Of a stretch of DNA of 64,000 nt, positions 26,477 to 33,872 are shown in pieces. This DNA is from JBDOQU01 sp039839375 (lineage in GTDB: Bacteria > Pseudomonadota > Alphaproteobacteria > DSM-16000 > Inquilinaceae): positions 124,001-188,000 of the forward strand of contig NZ_JBDOQU010000005.1 of NCBI RefSeq assembly GCF_039839375.1. Reading direction: 5' to 3'. The notes under the pieces were generated by a model. The model saw only the letters and a list, made by a program, of their open reading frames with translations. It searched no databases and had not been told where the DNA came from. Numbering within the stretch: position 1 is the first letter of the stretch; each line of letters opens with the position of its first letter. Position numbers and translations under genes: made by a program.

Positions 26477-26499
26477 GGCGGCGCCATCCAGGCGCCGCC
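26477..26499 (+). promoter_or_regulatory. Intra-operon hairpin between binding protein and permease genes
   Basis: GGCGGCGCC (26477-26485) and GGCGCCGCC (26491-26499) form a perfect 9-base stem with a 5-base loop and no T-run. It stands where the aap operon has its own hairpin and probably protects or attenuates the message. Confidence 0.6.
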
Positions 26500-26571
26500 C
26501 GGTCACGCGGCCGTTCCCCGCCTTCCGGCGCGGAACGCCGCTTTCCGCCCCAGGGCGGGGGGAGGGCGCGC

Positions 26572-27504
26572 ATGATCGTCTTCCTTACCAAGCGCGCGGC
26601 CCTCATGGCGTTGACCATGCTGGTCGTGTCTTTTCTCGTCTTCCTGCTTCTCGAAGTGAACGGCGAGTCCGTCGCCATCAAGGTGCTCGGCCCCTACACG
26701 TCGGAGGAACAGCGCAATTTATGGCTGGAGGCGAACGGCTACTTCCGGCCCTGGTATGTGCGTTATCTGGGTTGGCTGGGCAGCATCATCGGCGGGGATT
26801 TCGGCGAATCCATCGTCTTCAAGGTGCCGGTCTCCGATATCCTCTGGGACAGGCTGGGCAATACGGCGCTGCTGGGCGCCTGCGTCTTCGCCATCATGGT
26901 GCCGCTGGCGCTACTGCTGGGCGTGCTGTCGGGCATGAATGAAGGGTCCAAGCTGGACCGGACGATCTCCATCGCGTCGATCGTCACGACATCGGTGCCG
27001 GAATTCGCCTCGGCTGTGCTGCTCGCCTTCGTCTTCGTCTTCTGGCTGGGCTGGCTGCCCGGCACCAGCGGTATGACGCAGGGCTTCGACGCCAGCCAGC
27101 TCGTGCTGCCCGTCGCCGTGCTGGTGCTCTACGGATTCGGCTACATCGCCCGCATGATGCGCGCCTCCATGGCGGAGGTGATGCAGAGCCCCTATATCCG
27201 CACAGCCGTGCTGAAAGGGCTGCCTTACCGGCGCGTGGTGGTGCGGCACGCCCTCCGCAACGCGCTGATCGCTCCCTTCACGGTCATCATCCTGCAGATC
27301 AACTGGCTGCTGTCCGGCGTGATCGTAGTGGAGTTCGCCTTCGGCTATCGCGGCTTCGGGGCGCTGCTGCTGGAAGCTGCGCTCAACCAGGACATCTATG
27401 TCATCCAGGCCTGCGCCATGGTGGCGGTGTTTGTCGCCGTGGGCACGCAGACCATCGCGGATATCGGGTACACCTACCTCAATCCCCGCATCCGGTTCAC
27501 CTGA
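26572..27504 (+). CDS. Peptide ABC transporter permease, DppB-like
   Basis: This 310-residue permease begins with a transmembrane segment (MIVFLTKRAALMALTMLVVS), as in DppB/OppB proteins. It has the long first periplasmic loop of that family and the transport signature around IRTAVLKGLPYRRVVVRHAL. It pairs with the DppC-like protein encoded 13 bases downstream. A gggcgcgc stretch rather than a strong Shine-Dalgarno precedes the ATG. Confidence 0.93.
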   Translation: MIVFLTKRAALMALTMLVVSFLVFLLLEVNGESVAIKVLGPYTSEEQRNLWLEANGYFRPWYVRYLGWLGSIIGGDFGESIVFKVPVSDILWDRLGNTALLGACVFAIMVPLALLLGVLSGMNEGSKLDRTISIASIVTTSVPEFASAVLLAFVFVFWLGWLPGTSGMTQGFDASQLVLPVAVLVLYGFGYIARMMRASMAEVMQSPYIRTAVLKGLPYRRVVVRHALRNALIAPFTVIILQINWLLSGVIVVEFAFGYRGFGALLLEAALNQDIYVIQACAMVAVFVAVGTQTIADIGYTYLNPRIRFT

Positions 27505-27517
27505 GGAGGCGCGGACC

Positions 27518-28432
27518 ATGACCGAAGCAGACGCCACGGTCGACGACCGCACGACCGAGGAGCCCGCCGCCTGGAAGCGGCCGAACCCCGTCCTCAAGGC
27601 GCTGAAATCCATCGCCCTGCTGCGCGAAAGCTGGGTCGGGATGATCGGCGCGGGCATCATCCTCTTCTGGGTGCTGGTCGCGATCTTCGCGCCGCTGCTG
27701 GCGCCCTACGATCCCGTGCAGCTTCTGATGCCGTTCCAGCCGCCGGGAACGACGGCGCCGGACGGCGGCACCTTCTGGCTGGGGTCTGACAATCTGGGCC
27801 GCGACATCCTCTCGCGCATCATCTACGGCTCCCGCACCGTTCTGGTCTACGCCACGCTGGCGACCGCCTGCGCCTACATCGTCGGCATCGTCATGGGGCT
27901 GGCGGCCGGCTACAAGCGGGGCTGGATCGACGATGTGCTGAGCCGGGTCAGCGACATCATCCTCTCCTTCCCGATCCTGGTGCTCTACGTCGTCATCATC
28001 ACGACCTTCGGCCCGTCGGGGATCAACATCGTGTTCGCCGTCACCTTCGCCAGCGCGCCGGGGATCATGCGCATCGTGCGCGGGCTGACGCTCGACCTGC
28101 GCAACCGCGACTATGTCGCCGCTGCGCAGACCAGGGGGGAAAGCACCTGGCACATCATGCTGGTGGAGATCCTGCCCAACGCCCGCGGGCCGCTGATCGT
28201 CGATGCCTGTCTGCGGATGGGCTACACGACCATCACCATCGGGGTGCTGGGCTTCCTCGGGCTCGGCCTGCCGCCGCCGACTCCCGACTGGGGCGGGATG
28301 ATCAGCTCGACAAGGGCGATGGCCACCTTCGCCCCCTACATGACCGTCTTCCCCGCCATCGCCATATCCTCGCTTGTCCTGGGGCTGAACCTCATAGCCG
28401 ACGGCTTGCGTGAAATCTCGTTGAGGGACTAG
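27518..28432 (+). CDS. Peptide ABC transporter permease, DppC-like
   Basis: This 304-residue permease has an N-terminal cytoplasmic segment, then FAPLLAPYDP and WLGSDNLGRDILSRIIYGSR, which are hallmarks of the DppC/OppC family. The transport signature is YVAAAQTRGESTWHIMLVEI. The start at 27518 is supported by gaggagg about 9 bases upstream. It is followed after 3 bases by the ATPase gene. Confidence 0.94.
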   Translation: MTEADATVDDRTTEEPAAWKRPNPVLKALKSIALLRESWVGMIGAGIILFWVLVAIFAPLLAPYDPVQLLMPFQPPGTTAPDGGTFWLGSDNLGRDILSRIIYGSRTVLVYATLATACAYIVGIVMGLAAGYKRGWIDDVLSRVSDIILSFPILVLYVVIITTFGPSGINIVFAVTFASAPGIMRIVRGLTLDLRNRDYVAAAQTRGESTWHIMLVEILPNARGPLIVDACLRMGYTTITIGVLGFLGLGLPPPTPDWGGMISSTRAMATFAPYMTVFPAIAISSLVLGLNLIADGLREISLRD

Positions 28433-28435
28433 CCG

Positions 28436-30520
28436 ATGGATGGAAACGCAACGCCTAATCTGCTGGAGATAGAGAACCTCTCGATCTCCTACTTCACCCG
28501 CGCCGGGGAGATTCCGGCGGTCATCGACTTCAACCTCTCCCTGTCGGAGGGAGAGGCTGTCGGCCTTGTCGGCGAGAGCGGCTGCGGCAAGTCGACGGTC
28601 GCGATGGCGATCATGCGCTATCTGGGCGGCAACGGCCGGATCACGGGCGGGTCGATCCGCTTCAAGGGCCGCGACCTGGTGACCATGCCGGAGCCGGAGC
28701 TGCGGGACCTTCGCGGGGCGCAGATCGCGATGATCTACCAGGAGCCGATGGCCGCGCTCAATCCCAGCATGCCGATCGGCAAGCAGCTCATGGAAGTGCC
28801 GCTGATCCATGAGCCGGATTGCACGGAGAAGCAGGCCTACGAGCGGGCGCTGGAGATGCTGGCCGATGTCCGGCTGCCGGATCCTGAGCGCGTGATGAGC
28901 GCCTATCCGCACCAGATCTCCGGCGGGCAGCAGCAGCGCGTGGTCATCGCCATGGCGCTGCTGTCGCGCCCCTCGCTGCTGCTGCTGGATGAGCCGACGA
29001 CGGCGCTGGACGTGACGGTCGCGGCCGGCATCGTGGAACTGATCGCTGAGATCAGCCGCAAGTCGGGGACGGCGATGCTCTATATCAGCCACAATCTGGG
29101 GCTGATCCTGGACACCTGCAGCCGCGTCTGCGTGATGTATTCCGGCGAGGTGGCGGAGGAGGGGCCGATCGGCCCGCTGTTCGACGATCCGCGCCACCCC
29201 TACACCCACGGCCTGTTCGGCTGCATCCCGACGCCGGGGCGCAGCAAGACCAGCCGCCCCCTGACCTCCATCCGCGGCCAGCTTCCGATGCCGCACGAAC
29301 GGCCGCCGGGCTGCAATTTCGGGCCGCGCTGCGACCACTTCCAGGCCGGCCGCTGCGATGCGCAGGACATCCCGATCCTGCCGGTCGGGGAGGACCACGA
29401 CCGCGGCGTCCGCTGCATCCGCTGGAACGAGATCGACTGGCGTTCCGAAGTGGTAACCATCGCCCCGACGGAGGAGCGGCAGGCGGGGGATGTCGTCCTC
29501 CAGGTCGACGAGATGCAGAAATATTATCCGGTCCACGACCGGTCGATCGCGGCGATGCTGTCGGGCAAGTCCGTCCGCTGGGTCAAGGCGAACGAGGCGC
29601 TGACGTTCGAGGCGCGGCGCAACCAGACCGTGGCGATCGTCGGCGAAAGCGGCTGCGGCAAGTCGACCTTCGCCAAGGTGCTGATGGGGCTGGAGACGGC
29701 GACCGACGGCTCTCTTCGGTTCGAAGGCGACGATCTGGCGGACCTGCCGGTGCAGAAGCGGTCAGCCCACCAGCTCGGCTCGCTCCAGATGGTCTTCCAG
29801 AACCCGCAGGAGACGCTGAACCCCAGCATGACGGTGGGCCGGCAGATCGCGCGGGTGATCCGCAAGTTCGGGGTGGAGAAGGATCGCCGCAAGGTGGAGG
29901 AGCGGGTGCTGAACCTGCTCGACCTCGTGAAGCTGCCGCGCGCCTTCGCCAACCGGCGGCCGCGCCAGCTTTCCGGCGGCCAGAAGCAGCGCGTCGGCAT
30001 CGCCCGCGCCTTCGCCGGCAACCCCTCGATGGTCATCGCCGACGAGCCGGTGTCGGCGCTGGACGTCTCCGTCCAGGCGGCGGTCACGCAATTGCTGACC
30101 GACATCCAGAAGGAATTCGAAACCACGCTCCTGTTCATCAGCCACGATCTGGGCGTCGTCCAGTATCTTGCCGACCGGGTGGTGGTGATGTATCTGGGCC
30201 AGATCATGGAGCAGGGGACGACGGAGGAAGTCTTCTCTCCGCCCTATTGCCCCTATACTGAGGCGCTGCTGTCGGCGGTTCCGGTCGCCGACACCAAGGT
30301 CGCGAAAAAGCGGATCATCCTTGACGGCGCGCTGCCCAGCGTCCTCAACCCGCCGAAGGGCTGTCCCTTCAGCACGCGATGCCAGCACAAGATCGGCAGC
30401 ATCTGCGAAACTACCCCGCCACCCGTTCAGCGCACGGATAGCGGGCATCAAATTCGCTGCCATATACCTTTGGATGAATTGCGCTCTGCTGATCCCGTCG
30501 TTAAAACTGCGGCTGAGTGA
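28436..30520 (+). CDS. Fused peptide ABC transporter ATPase (DppD-DppF type)
   Basis: This 694-residue protein contains two complete ABC ATPase halves. Walker A GESGCGKST occurs near residues 46-54 and again near 402-410. Signatures SGGQQQR and LSGGQKQR and two Walker B motifs (LLLLDEPTTALDV, MVIADEPVSALDV) are present. Each half ends with the oligopeptide-transporter C-terminal module, including CNFGPRCDHF and CPFSTRCQH. Most bacteria encode these as two genes; the fusion fixes a 1:1 ratio. It is the last gene of the operon. Confidence 0.94.
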   Translation: MDGNATPNLLEIENLSISYFTRAGEIPAVIDFNLSLSEGEAVGLVGESGCGKSTVAMAIMRYLGGNGRITGGSIRFKGRDLVTMPEPELRDLRGAQIAMIYQEPMAALNPSMPIGKQLMEVPLIHEPDCTEKQAYERALEMLADVRLPDPERVMSAYPHQISGGQQQRVVIAMALLSRPSLLLLDEPTTALDVTVAAGIVELIAEISRKSGTAMLYISHNLGLILDTCSRVCVMYSGEVAEEGPIGPLFDDPRHPYTHGLFGCIPTPGRSKTSRPLTSIRGQLPMPHERPPGCNFGPRCDHFQAGRCDAQDIPILPVGEDHDRGVRCIRWNEIDWRSEVVTIAPTEERQAGDVVLQVDEMQKYYPVHDRSIAAMLSGKSVRWVKANEALTFEARRNQTVAIVGESGCGKSTFAKVLMGLETATDGSLRFEGDDLADLPVQKRSAHQLGSLQMVFQNPQETLNPSMTVGRQIARVIRKFGVEKDRRKVEERVLNLLDLVKLPRAFANRRPRQLSGGQKQRVGIARAFAGNPSMVIADEPVSALDVSVQAAVTQLLTDIQKEFETTLLFISHDLGVVQYLADRVVVMYLGQIMEQGTTEEVFSPPYCPYTEALLSAVPVADTKVAKKRIILDGALPSVLNPPKGCPFSTRCQHKIGSICETTPPPVQRTDSGHQIRCHIPLDELRSADPVVKTAAE

Positions 30521-30527
30521 GGAATTT

Positions 30528-30547
30528 TTCCTTCTTAGTGGAAGGAA
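30528..30547 (+). terminator. Weak hairpin after the peptide transporter operon
   Basis: TTCCTTC and GAAGGAA form a 7-base stem with a 6-base loop, followed by ttt, 8 bases past the operon stop. It could end the operon. The 155-base interval to the XRE gene holds only a doubtful TTGACC/GATAGG pair. Confidence 0.35.
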
Positions 30548-30675
30548 TTTGACCTTTCATCCGTTTCGACGATAGGCGGTGCGGCGAAAAGCGCCGTGGC
30601 CGTGGAAAAATCGTCGGGATGCCCCGCGATCAAGTTTCGCGCCCGAAGAAGGCGCGTGACCTATAGGAGTTTGGG

Positions 30676-31116
30676 ATGAGTGCATTGACCGCTCCCCGGA
30701 AGCGTCGTCGCAAGACCATCGCCGAGGACGGACCCGATCCGGTGGACGTGCATGTCGGCATGCGGCTTCGCCAGCGCCGCACGCTGCTGGGCATGAGCCA
30801 GGAGAAACTCGCGCAGGCCTTCGGCGTGTCGTTCCAGCAGGTCCAGAAATATGAAAGGGGGGCCAACCGCATCAGCGCCAGCCGCCTGCATCTTCTGACC
30901 CGCATTCTCGACGTGCCGATCACCTATTTCTTCGAAGGGCTGCCGTCTTCGGTCCAGGAACGCAACGCGCCGGCGGAATCCGACACGCCGGACCGGATGA
31001 CCAGCCGGGAAACGCTGGAACTGGTGCGGGCCTACTACCGCATCACGGACGCCAACGTCCGCAAGCGTCTGGTCGATCTGGCGCGTTCGCTGGGCCGGGA
31101 GGATCCGGCCGCCTGA
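30676..31116 (+). CDS. XRE family helix-turn-helix regulator
   Basis: This 146-residue DNA-binding protein has a basic N-terminal tail. A Cro/C1-type helix-turn-helix follows at about residues 29-83, with MSQEKLAQAFGVSFQQVQKYE as the recognition region and GANRISASRLHLLTRILDV after it. The C-terminal tail includes SRETLELVRAYYRI. This architecture is common in alphaproteobacteria, where several members are cell-cycle or symbiosis regulators, but the target genes cannot be told from the sequence. It is a single gene ending at a bidirectional terminator. Confidence 0.9.
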   Translation: MSALTAPRKRRRKTIAEDGPDPVDVHVGMRLRQRRTLLGMSQEKLAQAFGVSFQQVQKYERGANRISASRLHLLTRILDVPITYFFEGLPSSVQERNAPAESDTPDRMTSRETLELVRAYYRITDANVRKRLVDLARSLGREDPAA

Positions 31117-31144
31117 TCCGACGGTCCCGAAGGGCGAAACGAAA

Positions 31145-31172
31145 AAAGGCGGCGCCGTTCGGCGCCGCCTTT
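31145..31172. terminator. Bidirectional rho-independent terminator
   Basis: AAAGGCGGCGCC and GGCGCCGCCTTT form a perfect 12-base stem with a GTTC loop. A run of six T follows on the minus strand. It serves the convergent XRE gene and small secreted protein gene. Confidence 0.9.
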
Positions 31173-31210
31173 CGTTCGTCGGGCGGTTGCCCGCCCCGAC
31201 GGGATTCGGT

Positions 31211-31567
31211 TTACATCGCGCCCAGCGCCGGGGCCAGTTCGGTCTCGAACGTGGCCAGGGCGGAGGCGACTTCAGCGTCGTTGCAGCCCTTGGTCGTGAC
31301 CTGGCGCGACATGTCCATCTTGGCGTCCTGGATCATCGTCAGCTTCTCGCCGGCGCCGAAATTCTCGCCGGTGATCTCTTCGATCTGCTCGTCCAGCGCC
31401 TCGGCCTGGGTCTGGTCGAACATGACGTCGTTGCAGCGCTCATAGGCGACCACGGCCTGGCGCAGATTGAAAAACTGCTCTTCGGTGGTCATGGCGTCCT
31501 GGGCGACGGCGGCGGTCGCAAAACCCATCAGGGCGACCGTGGAAAGCATGGCGTGGATGCGCTTCAC
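31211..31567 (-). CDS. Small secreted protein of unknown function
   Basis: This 118-residue protein has a signal peptide (about residues 1-23, ending AAVAQ). The mature part is largely helical and acidic, with two cysteines (YERCND and TKGCND) that may form a disulfide. No domain is recognised. The GTG at 31567 is preferred because aaaaggag lies about 8 bases upstream; longer in-frame extensions lack a ribosome binding site. It ends at a strong terminator, which argues for real expression. Confidence 0.75.
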   Translation of the reverse strand: MKRIHAMLSTVALMGFATAAVAQDAMTTEEQFFNLRQAVVAYERCNDVMFDQTQAEALDEQIEEITGENFGAGEKLTMIQDAKMDMSRQVTTKGCNDAEVASALATFETELAPALGAM

Positions 31568-31751
31568 GTGACTTCTCCTTTTATATTCTGACCCATGCGG
31601 CGATCGTGGTGAGCCCGGATTGGAGCCTCCCACCACCATATTAGGTGGGAATGGAACGCTCTAGGTCGATGTTGGTTCCAAATCGGCGCGTTCGCCAGAA
31701 GAATTTGCTCTATCCGAAAAGAAAAGGAAACCGGCGTTTCCCTTGATCTCC

Positions 31752-32297
31752 ATGACATATCCCTTCTTCACCATCGGGCATTCGACGCGGCCGACGCCTG
31801 AATTCGTCGATCTGCTGCGCCCCTCCGGCATCCGGACCGTGGTCGACGTCCGGACCATGCCGCGTTCCCGCACCAACCCGCAGTTCAATTTCGATGTCCT
31901 CCCGGAAAGCCTCCGGCCCTTCCAGATCGGCTATTGCCATGTGAGGAAGCTGGGAGGCCTGCGCGCCCGCCGGAAAGGCGACGCGCCATCGCCCAACGGC
32001 CTCTGGCGGAACACCAGCTTCAGGAACTATGCGGACTACGCCCTGACCGAGGATTTCAGCGACGGGCTGGAGGAACTGTTAGGGCTGGGGCGGGAAGGCC
32101 CGTGCGCCATCATGTGCGCGGAGGCTGTCTGGTGGCGCTGCCACCGCCGCATCATCAGCGACTATCTCCTCGCCGCCGGGCACGAAGTCTTCCACATCAT
32201 GGGGCCGGAGAAGGTCGAGCCTGCGAAGATGACGCCCGGGGCTGAGCCACAGCCGGACGGCGGAATCCTCTATCCTCCCTCGACCAGCGGAGCTTGA
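31752..32297 (+). CDS. DUF488 domain protein
   Basis: This 181-residue protein has the DUF488 signature. It begins FFTIGHSTRPTPEFVDLL, continues VVDVRTMPRSRTNPQFN, and has the cysteine motif CAEAVWWRCHRR near the C-terminus. The family is of uncertain function and is sometimes linked to nucleic acid binding. The ATG at 31752 is used here; a TTG 9 bases upstream also lies in frame. It stands alone and ends at the hairpin at 32306. Confidence 0.9.
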   Translation: MTYPFFTIGHSTRPTPEFVDLLRPSGIRTVVDVRTMPRSRTNPQFNFDVLPESLRPFQIGYCHVRKLGGLRARRKGDAPSPNGLWRNTSFRNYADYALTEDFSDGLEELLGLGREGPCAIMCAEAVWWRCHRRIISDYLLAAGHEVFHIMGPEKVEPAKMTPGAEPQPDGGILYPPSTSGA

Positions 32298-32305
32298 AAC
32301 GAAAA

Positions 32306-32329
32306 CAGCCGCCTCTTGTGAGACGGCTG
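32306..32329. terminator. Bidirectional terminator of the DUF488 gene and tRNA-Asn
   Basis: CAGCCGCCTC (32306-32315) pairs with GAGACGGCTG (32320-32329) with one wobble and a TTGT loop. On the minus strand it is followed by TTTTC, 12 bases past the 3' end of tRNA-Asn. On the plus strand ctttct follows. Confidence 0.8.
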
Positions 32330-32340
32330 CTTTCTGAAAT

Positions 32341-32416
32341 TGGCTCCCCGAGCCGGACTCGAACCAGCGACCCGGTGATTAACAGTCACCTGCTCTACCA
32401 ACTGAGCTATCGGGGA
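32341..32416 (-). tRNA. tRNA-Asn (anticodon GTT)
   Basis: This is a 76-base cloverleaf on the minus strand. It has acceptor stem TCCCCGA/TCGGGGA, anticodon loop CTGTTAA, T loop GGTTCGAGTCC and an encoded CCA. Confidence 0.98.
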
Positions 32417-32537
32417 TCGGTGCGGCGGGCTTTCCGTCCGCCGTTCGATCAGGGCCGCGCTTATAGCAGAGCCCTTTTTTCGATGCTAGCCCGGAAAGCG
32501 GCTTTTTGCCAGTCGCCGGGAAGCGCCGAAAGAACGT

Positions 32538-32611
32538 TGGAGGCCCGAGCCGGAATCGAACCGGCGTACACGGATTTGCAGTCCGCTGCCTGACCACTCA
32601 GCCATCGGGCC
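32538..32611 (-). tRNA. tRNA-Cys (anticodon GCA)
   Basis: This is a 74-base cloverleaf on the minus strand. It has acceptor stem GGCCCGA/TCGGGCC, anticodon loop CTGCAAA, T loop GGTTCGATTCC and an encoded CCA. It is followed 121 bases later by tRNA-Asn on the same strand. Confidence 0.98.
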
Positions 32612-32621
32612 AACGGCCGCA

Positions 32622-32651
32622 CCTATAGCCCCCGCCATCGGAACCGGTCAA
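32622..32651 (-). promoter_or_regulatory. Promoter of tRNA-Cys
   Basis: On the minus strand TTGACC (32651-32646) and TATAGG (32627-32622) are 18 bases apart, placing the start a few bases before the tRNA. It may also serve tRNA-Asn. Confidence 0.6.
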
Positions 32652-32741
32652 GCATCCGTGGGTGGCGCTCGCGGGGCATTTTCCCCATATCCGGGCTCCC
32701 GCTGTGTCCGCCGTCACTGTCCCGGCCGACCCGCCCGGCGA

Positions 32742-32770
32742 TTGTCTTGCCTCGCTCGCGCTTGTATAAC
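32742..32770 (+). promoter_or_regulatory. Promoter of the pcm-like/rhodanese/tolC transcript
   Basis: TTGTCT (32742-32747), a 17-base spacer and TATAAC (32765-32770) lie 88 bases upstream of the first start codon. Confidence 0.6.
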
Positions 32771-32857
32771 GCTTTCCGTGATCGGGGCGCCGCGCGGGGG
32801 CGTCGGCCAGGCTCCGTCTCCAACGCCCTTTAGCTTCTTTCACGGAACCGATTTCTC

Positions 32858-33514
32858 ATGACGGATTACACCGCGGCGCGCCTCAACATGGTCGAAGGGC
32901 AGGTAAAGCCCAACCGCGTGACCGACGGCGCCCTTCTCAACGCCATGGCCAACGTGCCGCGGGAACTTTTCGTGCCGGCCGCGTCGCGCGGAATCGCCTA
33001 TGTCGACGAGGACATCTCCATCGGCGGCGGCCGGTATCTTCTGGAGCCGATGGTCTTCGCCCGGCTGGTGCAGGAAGCCCGCGTCGGAAAGGAAGACGTG
33101 GTCCTGGATATCGGCTGCGGCACCGGCTACTCGACGGCCGTCCTCGCCCGTCTGGCGAATACCGTGGTGGCGCTGGAAAGCGACGCCGATTTTGCCGACA
33201 GGGCGGGCGATCTCCTGTCCGATCTCCATGTCGATAACGCGGTCATCGTGCAGGGCGGCCTGCCGGCCGGCCACGCGGCCCAGGGCCCCTATCCGGTCAT
33301 CCTGATCAACGGCGCGGTGGCGGAAGTGCCACAGGCGCTGTTCGACCAGCTTGCCGATGGCGGCCGCCTGGTCACCGTGCTTGCCGGCAAGGGCAGGGTG
33401 GGCCGCGCCGTCCTCTATCGCCGGATCGGCGAGATCGTTTCGCGGCGGGAGCTGTTCGACGCTTCCACCCCCATCCTTCCGGGCTTCGAGCCCGTGCCGG
33501 CGTTCGAATTCTAG
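32858..33514 (+). CDS. Pcm-like (protein-L-isoaspartate O-methyltransferase family) protein
   Basis: This 218-residue SAM-dependent methyltransferase is homologous to isoaspartyl methyltransferases. It has NVPRELFVPAASRGIAYVDED at about residues 30-50 and the SAM loop VVLDIGCGTGYSTAVLARL. The position that in true Pcm reads GQTISQP, which binds the isoaspartyl substrate, reads GGRYLLEP here, so repair activity is doubtful. The gene leads a compact group, with rhodanese one base downstream and then tolC. The neighbourhood is a recurrent one in alphaproteobacteria and suggests an envelope-linked or unknown methyl acceptor. Confidence 0.85.
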   Translation: MTDYTAARLNMVEGQVKPNRVTDGALLNAMANVPRELFVPAASRGIAYVDEDISIGGGRYLLEPMVFARLVQEARVGKEDVVLDIGCGTGYSTAVLARLANTVVALESDADFADRAGDLLSDLHVDNAVIVQGGLPAGHAAQGPYPVILINGAVAEVPQALFDQLADGGRLVTVLAGKGRVGRAVLYRRIGEIVSRRELFDASTPILPGFEPVPAFEF

Positions 33515-33515
33515 C

Positions 33516-33872
33516 ATGGCGGACGGACATCCCATTCCCGGACACGCTCTGGACGACGTCCATATCGATCCCGACGCGCTCGATCGGATGAGGCGGGAGG
33601 GGGTGGATGTCGCCATACTGGATGTCCGCGAGCCGTGGGAGATCAGGATGTGCGGGATCGAGGGCAGTGTCCTCATCCCGTTGAACGAACTGCCCCGCCG
33701 GTTCGAGGAGCTTCCGCGAACCCAGCCCCTCGCCGTGATGTGCCATCACGGCGTCCGCAGCCTGAGCGCCGCCCTGTGGCTGCGCGAAAGGGGCTTCGAC
33801 AACGCCGTCAATCTTGCCGGCGGCATCGATGCCTGGGCTGCGACCATCGATCCAACCATGAGGCGATACTGA
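33516..33872 (+). CDS. Single-domain rhodanese
   Basis: This 118-residue single rhodanese domain has the active-site cysteine in VMCHHGVRS and the C-terminal NAVNLAGGIDAWA. It probably carries sulfur as a persulfide in the cytoplasm; the acceptor is unknown. The ATG at 33516 follows the pcm-like stop by one base, and its TGA overlaps the tolC ATG, so the three genes are translationally coupled. Confidence 0.9.
   Translation: MADGHPIPGHALDDVHIDPDALDRMRREGVDVAILDVREPWEIRMCGIEGSVLIPLNELPRRFEELPRTQPLAVMCHHGVRSLSAALWLRERGFDNAVNLAGGIDAWAATIDPTMRRY

Noticed and set aside
31568..31640. A tRNA-like 3' half (ggctccaatcc with ctcacca) before the small secreted protein
   Set aside because: There is no matching acceptor 5' strand, D arm or anticodon arm; the resemblance is limited to one short segment.
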